Shown: one piece after another, positions 59,506-64,000 of the stretch | Layout: every line of letters starts with the position of its first letter | Numbering within the stretch: position 1 is the stretch's first letter | NCBI RefSeq assembly: GCF_020410765.1 | Contig: NZ_CP084541.1 | Location: 4,793,001 to 4,857,000, forward strand | Length of the DNA stretch: 64,000 nucleotides | Direction of reading: 5' to 3' | Source of the DNA: Streptomyces marincola | Lineage (GTDB): Bacteria > Actinomycetota > Actinomycetes > Streptomycetales > Streptomycetaceae | Position numbers and translations under genes: made by a program | The notes under the pieces: generated by a model | The model's database searches: none | What the model was told of the DNA's origin: nothing | Seen by the model: only the letters and a program-made list of their open reading frames with translations

Positions 59506-60060
59506 GGCGCCAGGACCGAGCAGGTCGGACCACGGAGCGGCACGGCGCGCCGGACCGGTGCGGCCGGATGCGTTCCCGGTGCGCGCCCGGCCGGGGCGAC
59601 GCGGGAACGGCCGGACGCGCGTGGGCGCGCGACGCGGCGCCGGGGGAGGGGCGACGAGGGGCGGGCAGCGGGCGGGGAGCGCGAGGACGGGCCGGGGAAT
59701 TTCCGTGCACGAGGGTGGCCCGTTCGCACAGACCGGTGTCATCATGAGCGGCAGCTGATCGATCCGCAGCATTCCGCAGCAAGTTGCACAGTATGCACGC
59801 CTGTTCGGCGTGCGGTCCGTGCTCCTCCCTTGCCGGCCCGCGCCGGCCCGCGCCGGCCCGCGCCGGCCCGCGCCGGCCCGCGCCGGCCCGGCGGCCCCCG
59901 CGGCTCGTGGCGCGGACGGCCTGCGGACGTCCGGTCCCGGTCGGCGCCCGCCCTCCGGAACACCCAGCGTTTCAATGAATCGTTTCACGTCCTCGTGTCC
60001 CGACGCCACCCCGCGCGAATCGCCCGCCGGCCCGCACGCCCATCCCTGTGAGGTTCCCGC
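59506..60060. promoter_or_regulatory. 555-base upstream region of the PL26-like lyase gene
   Basis: No credible gene. Contains a doubled TGCA site, TTGCACAGTATGCA (59784-59797), matching the operators of this locus, then a 10-bp tandem repeat (59831-59890). GAGG seven bases before the ATG at 60061 is the ribosome binding site. An A/T-richer patch at 59970-59990 may hold a second promoter. Confidence 0.5.
59831..59890. repeat. 10-bp tandem repeat (CGCCGGCCCG)
   Basis: Five perfect copies at 59841-59890 and a first copy with one change (T for C). The unit contains GCCGGC, so each copy is nearly self-complementary and the array can form many short hairpins. Non-coding, between a TGCA operator-like site and the lyase gene. 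Confidence 0.88.
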
Positions 60061-62862
60061 ATGACACCCCCCAACCGGCCGTCCCCGTCCGCCCCTTCGG
60101 CTTCCCCGGCCGCCGCCTCGACCGGCCCCGGCAGACGCTCCGTCCTGTGGGGCGCGGCGGCCGTCGGCTCTGCCGCCCCCCTGGCCTCGTTCCTCTCGGC
60201 CCCCGCCGCCTCGGCCGCGTCCGCCGCCGGCCGGCCGGCCCAGCCCTCGGGGCCTTCGGAGGTCCCCCTGCACTGGCTGGAGGGCCGGCCGGCCGAACTG
60301 GCCGGAAGCAGCTGGGGCACCCCCTGGCCGATGGGCGCCGTGCCGGGCGACCAGTCGTTCGCCCTCGCGGCGGCCGACGGCTCGCCCGTGCCGGTGCAGT
60401 CCTGGCCGCTGGCGCTGTGGCCCGACGGTTCGCTCAAGTGGAGCGGCCACACCATCTCGGGGGCCCAGGGCCCGTCGGACGGCTACACCCTGACCGCGGG
60501 CCGCCCGGCGGCCCCCCGCTCCCCGGTCACCGTCAGGGAGCGGCGCGGCCACGTGGACGTGGGCACCGGAGTGATCACCGCGCGCATCCCCACCGGCGGC
60601 ACCGACCTGGTCACCCGGGTCATGCGCGGCGACCGGGTCGTCGCGAAGAACGGCCGGCTCGTCACCATCAGGCAGGACGGCATCCCCGACGACGGCCTCG
60701 GCACCGTGCGCCGCGAGGAACTGCTCAGCGACATCGAGGAGGTGGCCGTCGAGCAGTCGGGCCCCGTGCGCGCCGTCGTGCGGATCACCGGGCGGCACCG
60801 CCGCCGGGGCCGCGCCTGGCTGCCGTTCACGGTGCGCCTGTACTTCTTCGCCGGCGCCGAGAGCTTCCGGATGGTGCACAGCTTCGTGTTCGACACCGAC
60901 GGCCGGCGCGACGCCGTCGCCGGCCTCGGCGTGCGGTTCACCGTCCCGCTCGACGACGAACCGCACGACCGGCACGTCCGGCTGGTCGGGGAGGGCCACG
61001 GCGCCATGGCCGAGGCCGTGCGCCCGGTCACGGGACTGCGGCGCGACCCGGGCGCGGCGGTGCGCCGGGCGCAGGTCGCGGGGGAGAGGACCCCCGACGT
61101 CTCCACGTGGGACACCCGGGTCTCCAGCCGCCTCGACCTCATTCCGGCCTTCGGCGACTACAAGCTGTCCCAGCTCAGCTCCGAGGGCTTCACCGTGCAC
61201 AAGCGCACAGGGCCAGGGCACGGCTGGATACCGGTCGACCAGGGCCGCCGCGCCGGGGGCACCGGCTACGTCGGCGGCCCGTCCGGCGGATTCGCGTTCG
61301 GCCTCAAGGACTTCTGGCAGCTGCACCCGACCCAGCTCGACATCAGGAACGCGCACACCCGCGAGGCCGAGGTCACCGTGTGGCTGTGGTCGCCCGACGC
61401 GCCCGCGATGGACACCCGCTTCTACCACGACGGTATGGGCCAGGACACCTACGAGGAGCAGCTCGAAGGGCTTGAGATCACCTACGAGGACTACGAACCC
61501 GGCTTCGGCACGCCCTACGGCATCGCCCGCACCAGCGAGTTGACGTTCTGGGCGCTGGACGGCACCCCGGGACCCGAACGGCTCGGGGCCGTCGCGGACG
61601 CCGTGCGCGCCGCCCCGCAGCTGGTCAACCCGGTCGACCACCTCGTCGAGACCGGCGCGTTCGGCGGCCTGTTCGGACCGGTGGACCGCTCCACGCCGCA
61701 GCGCGCCAGGATCGAGGACAACCTCGACTTCCTCTTCGACTACTACGTCACCTCCCAGGCGCAGCGGCACTGGTACGGGTTCTGGGACTACGGCGACGTC
61801 ATGCACTCGCAGGACGCCGACCGGAAGGTCTGGCGCTACGACATCGGCGGCTACGCGTGGGCCAACTCCGAGCTGTCGCCCGACCTGTGGCTGTGGTACG
61901 CGTTCCTGCGCACCGGGCGCGCCGACATCTTCCGCTTCGCCGAGGCCATGACCCGGCACACCGGCGAGGTCGACGTCTACCACGCGGGCGACTGGGCCGG
62001 GCTCGGCACCCGCCACGGCGTGCAGCACTGGGCCGACAGCGCGAAGCAGCAGCGCATCAGCACCGCCACCTACCGCCGCTTCTACCACTACCTGACCACG
62101 GACGAGCGCACCGGCGACCTCATGCGCGAACTCGCGCGCAGCGAGGAGACGTTCCTCGTGCTCGACCCGATCCGCAAGATCAGGGAGGAACCCTACGAAC
62201 CCGATCCGCGCGCACTGGCCATCGGCTTCGGCACGGACTGGAGCGGCCTGGCCGCCGCGTGGCTGACGGAGTGGGAGCGCCGCGGCCCGCTGTGGGAGGA
62301 GTGCCGCGACAAGCTGCTCGGCACCATGGAGACCATCGCGGCCCAGCCCAACGGCTTCTTCCAGGGCAGCGGCCGGTACGACATGGAGACCGGCCGCTTC
62401 GAGGTGCAGGAGGAGCCGGTCGTCACGACATCCCACCTGGCCGCGGTGTTCGGCCTGGTGGAGATCAACGCCGAACTGCTCCAGCAGATCGACATGCCGG
62501 AGTTCGAGGCCGCCTGGCTCCAGTACTGCCGCCTGTGGAACGGGACGGACGCCGAGGCCGAGGAGGAACTCGGCGGGCGGCTGTCGCCCAACCGCAACCT
62601 GCGGCAGGCCCACACCCGGCTCGCCGCCTACGCCGCCGTCCGCCTCGACGACGACACCCAGGCGGAACGCGCGTGGAGCGGCTTCCTCGACCCGCGCGCC
62701 GACTGGGAGTACGACCGCGACACCGAACTGCGCCTGGAACGCGTCGAGCACACCCTCAACCCCACCGACTGGTGCGACAACGTGTCCACCAACAACTCGG
62801 CCCAGTACGGGCTCGCCGCCATCCAGATCCTGGCCCTGATCGGCGACCGCATGCCGCGCTGA
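60061..62862 (+). CDS. exo-rhamnogalacturonan lyase-like protein (PL26/YetA type), Tat-exported
   Basis: 933 residues. A twin-arginine signal (G-R-R-S-V-L-W-G-A at about 24-32, then hydrophobic to about 55) indicates folded export. The rest matches the PcRGLX/YetA family: N-terminal beta-sandwich (about 65-160), large central beta domain and a C-terminal (alpha/alpha)-barrel region with W-Y-G-F-W-D-Y-G-D-V (about 574-583), Y-D-I-G-G-Y-A-W-A-N (about 593-602) and H-A-G-D-W-A-G (about 641). PL26 enzymes release unsaturated disaccharides from rhamnogalacturonan I. Gene context (importer, DUF2264 protein, hydroxyacid dehydrogenase, shared operators) agrees. Confidence 0.88.
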   Translation: MTPPNRPSPSAPSASPAAASTGPGRRSVLWGAAAVGSAAPLASFLSAPAASAASAAGRPAQPSGPSEVPLHWLEGRPAELAGSSWGTPWPMGAVPGDQSFALAAADGSPVPVQSWPLALWPDGSLKWSGHTISGAQGPSDGYTLTAGRPAAPRSPVTVRERRGHVDVGTGVITARIPTGGTDLVTRVMRGDRVVAKNGRLVTIRQDGIPDDGLGTVRREELLSDIEEVAVEQSGPVRAVVRITGRHRRRGRAWLPFTVRLYFFAGAESFRMVHSFVFDTDGRRDAVAGLGVRFTVPLDDEPHDRHVRLVGEGHGAMAEAVRPVTGLRRDPGAAVRRAQVAGERTPDVSTWDTRVSSRLDLIPAFGDYKLSQLSSEGFTVHKRTGPGHGWIPVDQGRRAGGTGYVGGPSGGFAFGLKDFWQLHPTQLDIRNAHTREAEVTVWLWSPDAPAMDTRFYHDGMGQDTYEEQLEGLEITYEDYEPGFGTPYGIARTSELTFWALDGTPGPERLGAVADAVRAAPQLVNPVDHLVETGAFGGLFGPVDRSTPQRARIEDNLDFLFDYYVTSQAQRHWYGFWDYGDVMHSQDADRKVWRYDIGGYAWANSELSPDLWLWYAFLRTGRADIFRFAEAMTRHTGEVDVYHAGDWAGLGTRHGVQHWADSAKQQRISTATYRRFYHYLTTDERTGDLMRELARSEETFLVLDPIRKIREEPYEPDPRALAIGFGTDWSGLAAAWLTEWERRGPLWEECRDKLLGTMETIAAQPNGFFQGSGRYDMETGRFEVQEEPVVTTSHLAAVFGLVEINAELLQQIDMPEFEAAWLQYCRLWNGTDAEAEEELGGRLSPNRNLRQAHTRLAAYAAVRLDDDTQAERAWSGFLDPRADWEYDRDTELRLERVEHTLNPTDWCDNVSTNNSAQYGLAAIQILALIGDRMPR

Positions 62863-62962
62863 GCCGCGACCCGGCGCCCGGCGCGCGGCAGCGCGCGCCG
62901 GGCGCCCACCACCCCCACACGCACCACACCCCCACACGCACCACGAGGACGGGGAGGTCTTC

Positions 62963-63092
62963 ATGCACCACAGCCATCGGCGGCCCCGTCAGCGCTTCGC
63001 CGCCGCGGGCGCGGCCCTGGCCACCGGCACCGCGCTGCTCGCCACGTCCACCCAGACCGGCACGGCCGCCACGGTGTCCGCCGCCCCGGACG
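62963..63092 (+). pseudogene. truncated secreted-protein gene (signal peptide only)
   Basis: ATG 62963 with GGGGAGG upstream begins a textbook signal peptide (H-R-R-P-R-Q-R-F, then A-A-A-G-A-A-L-A-T-G-T-A-L-L-A, cleavage near A-A-T-V-S-A-A-P). After about residue 43 the frame runs antisense through a regulator fragment and loses coding character. The 3' part was evidently deleted. By position after the lyase gene it was perhaps another pectin-active enzyme; its identity is not recoverable. Confidence 0.7.
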
Positions 63093-63103
63093 CGCGAGGG
63101 CGG

Positions 63104-63345
63104 CTACGCCGCCGTGGCGAACCGGGCGGCCCGCTCCTCGAAGTCGGCCACCAGCCGGTGCCGGCCGAAGGGGCGCATGCGCTGCCTGAGGTCCTGCACC
63201 GCCTCCACGCACCGCGAGGACTTCACCTGCCGGGCCAGGGCCGGCGTGCGCAGCCCGGCCGCGCCCGCGTCACCGAGGCCACGGAACGTGTTGGCGTGCT
63301 CGCCGTGCAGGTACGCCACGTCGATGAACGCCGCCCGGGCAACGT
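63104..63345 (-). pseudogene. remnant of an XRE/TPR-type regulatory gene
   Basis: The minus-strand frame ending at 63104 keeps a recognisable C-terminus: A-A-F-I-D-V-A-Y-L-H-G-E-H-A-N-T-F-R-G-L-G-D and then A-R-Q-V-K-S-S-R-C-V-E-A-V-Q-D-L-R to the stop, as in the last TPR repeats of Streptomyces XRE regulators. The spacing between the two parts is shorter than in such proteins, suggesting an internal deletion, and the 5' part is missing. No start codon or RBS belongs to it. Family assignment rests on memory of the motif. Confidence 0.55.
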
Positions 63346-63569
63346 GCGGCTCGTCCTTCGTCGATGAGCGCGAACACAGCATCGTTGTCGATCTCACCGG
63401 CCGCATGCTGTTCGGCACGCTGCGCGATCTCGGCAAGGGTGGGCTGGGTGGCTTCCCGGGTGACGAGGGCAAGGAGATGGGTCTGGAGGCACTGGCCGGC
63501 CTCGGCGGCGCGGACCTTCAAGCGGGAGGCGATGTCGTCGGGTACTTCTCTGATGGTGAAGGCAGTCAC
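63346..63569 (-). CDS. orphan VapB/FitA-type antitoxin, 3' end altered
   Basis: ATG 63569. Residues 1-75 are a ribbon-helix-helix-type antitoxin (T-I-R-E-V-P-D-D-I-A-S-R-L-K-V-R-A-A-E, then L-A-E-I-A-Q-R-A), ending normally around D-A-V-F-A-L-I-D-E-G-R-A-A-R. Past that the frame continues to a stop at 63270 through sequence belonging in another frame to a regulator remnant. The PIN-domain toxin expected immediately downstream is absent. Probably a functional or decaying solitary antitoxin. Confidence 0.65.
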
Positions 63570-63705
63570 GACTGCATTCTGGCGTCAAAGCAGGCATGGT
63601 GCAGTCAAACGATGAGGGTGCGGGTGGTCGTCTCGGCGTCGATCCGCAATGCCGCCGCTCTCGCCCGCCGTCCCGTTGGCCGGCCACCGAGCGGAAGAAT
63701 TCAGC

Positions 63706-64000
63706 TCACAGCGGTGACAACTCACGCAGTCGCTCGGGGCTGACGTAGTCGCTGATCCAGGGCGCCGACAGGTGGGGGGCGGGGATGCCGGCGAGACCCG
63801 CGGCGATGTGTTCGCGGGCGCTCTTGCCGTCCCCGATGGCGTCGTGCGCGATGCCCTGGTTGAGCAGCTGGAACGCCTGCCCCCGCAACCAGTAGGCGGC
63901 CTCGGGCGGAGTCCGGTTCGCGGCCCGCTCCCCGAGGTGTTCGGCAGCGCGCAGGAGTGTCCTTGCCGCCGTCCTGTCCCCGGCTTTCGCGGTCTGCTCG
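63706..64000 (-). CDS. TPR-containing regulator, C-terminal part (5' end outside window)
   Basis: The minus-strand frame is open from the window edge to the stop at 63706, giving the last 97 codons. Sequence E-A-A-Y-W-L-R-G-Q-A-F-Q-L-L-N-Q-G-I-A and A-R-E-H-I-A-A-G-L-A-G-I-P is like the terminal TPR helices of XRE-family regulators. The N-terminal HTH, if present, lies beyond position 64000. It looks intact at its 3' end. Confidence 0.65.
   Translation of the reverse strand, partial: EQTAKAGDRTAARTLLRAAEHLGERAANRTPPEAAYWLRGQAFQLLNQGIAHDAIGDGKSAREHIAAGLAGIPAPHLSAPWISDYVSPERLRELSPL

Noticed and set aside
59831..59890. CRISPR-like repeat array
   Set aside because: Repeats are contiguous 10-mers without spacers and no cas genes are in the window.
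58321..62964. 1547-codon open frame on the minus strand across the regulator and lyase genes
   Set aside because: The plus-strand proteins here have recognisable domains, signals and RBSs; the antisense frame is His/Arg/Gly/Val-rich low complexity without a start signal.

Overview
The window is from a high-GC actinomycete, almost certainly Streptomyces or a close relative. The signs are strong third-position G/C bias, frequent GTG starts with GGAGG-type ribosome binding sites, ATGA/GTGA stop-start overlaps, SpoIIE-type phosphatases, SigE-family sigma factors, XRE/TPR regulators, a Fur-controlled catalase and an MsiK-style sugar ABC transporter without its own ATPase. No rRNA, prophage, CRISPR array, complete insertion sequence, PKS or NRPS was seen.

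Left edge (1-7183): a pyrimidine-themed cluster. A tightly coupled leftward operon encodes a nucleoside 2-deoxyribosyltransferase/CMP-hydrolase-like protein, a dihydroorotate-dehydrogenase-fold flavoprotein, a creatininase-family amidohydrolase, an NtaA/RutA-type flavin monooxygenase and a RutE-like nitroreductase cut by the window edge. A two-unit Lrp/AsnC regulator and a complete CTP synthase run the other way. The set looks like a pyrimidine ring-remodelling pathway with its own CTP supply or CTP-synthase resistance.

7374-14849 is mostly housekeeping: katA with its Fur-type repressor and operator, initiator tRNA-Met with a strong terminator hairpin, TesB thioesterase, a GNAT/phosphatase-like pair, a PAS-GAF-SpoIIE phosphatase and a WrbA quinone reductase. 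At 14907-19841 an Erm rRNA methylase has a long leader with a leaderless 42-residue peptide carrying Arg-x-Arg motifs, divergent from a fused full-length ABC exporter: a likely inducible antibiotic-resistance pair. 19932-25225 holds small regulators and enzymes. 25472-29786 is a LacI-controlled operon of Gfo/Idh oxidoreductase, DUF993 protein and TIM-barrel isomerase, probably for oxidoreductive glycoside or cyclitol breakdown.

29960-37495 is the most unusual part. A ThiF/E1-like enzyme with an N-terminal PqqD-like (RRE) domain diverges from a 23-codon precursor-like gene and an M14 zinc carboxypeptidase, which suggests a small RiPP locus. It is followed by DUF3830, amidase, 2-hydroxyacid dehydrogenase and two Asp/Glu racemase/maleate-isomerase-family genes, one of which has lost its second cysteine.

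37685-50368 carries core and regulatory genes: a recombinase-like small protein, a PAS-GGDEF-EAL c-di-GMP enzyme, an M6-like secreted protease, a flavoprotein, tRNA-Lys(CTT) with terminator, a PAP2 phosphatase, a histidine phosphatase, an XRE/TPR regulator, a spermidine-synthase-like protein, a SigE-family sigma factor with a small membrane partner, and a PIG-V-like glycosyltransferase.

50427-62862 looks like a plant-polysaccharide (probably rhamnogalacturonan) utilisation locus: DUF2264/GH154 protein, 2-hydroxyacid dehydrogenase, two paralogous DeoR-LacI hybrid repressors, an SBP plus two permeases, and a Tat-exported PL26/YetA-like lyase. TGCA-centred sites lie before each transcription unit. 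The right end (62963-64000) is decayed: a truncated secretory gene, a regulator fragment, an orphan antitoxin and the 3' end of a TPR regulator.
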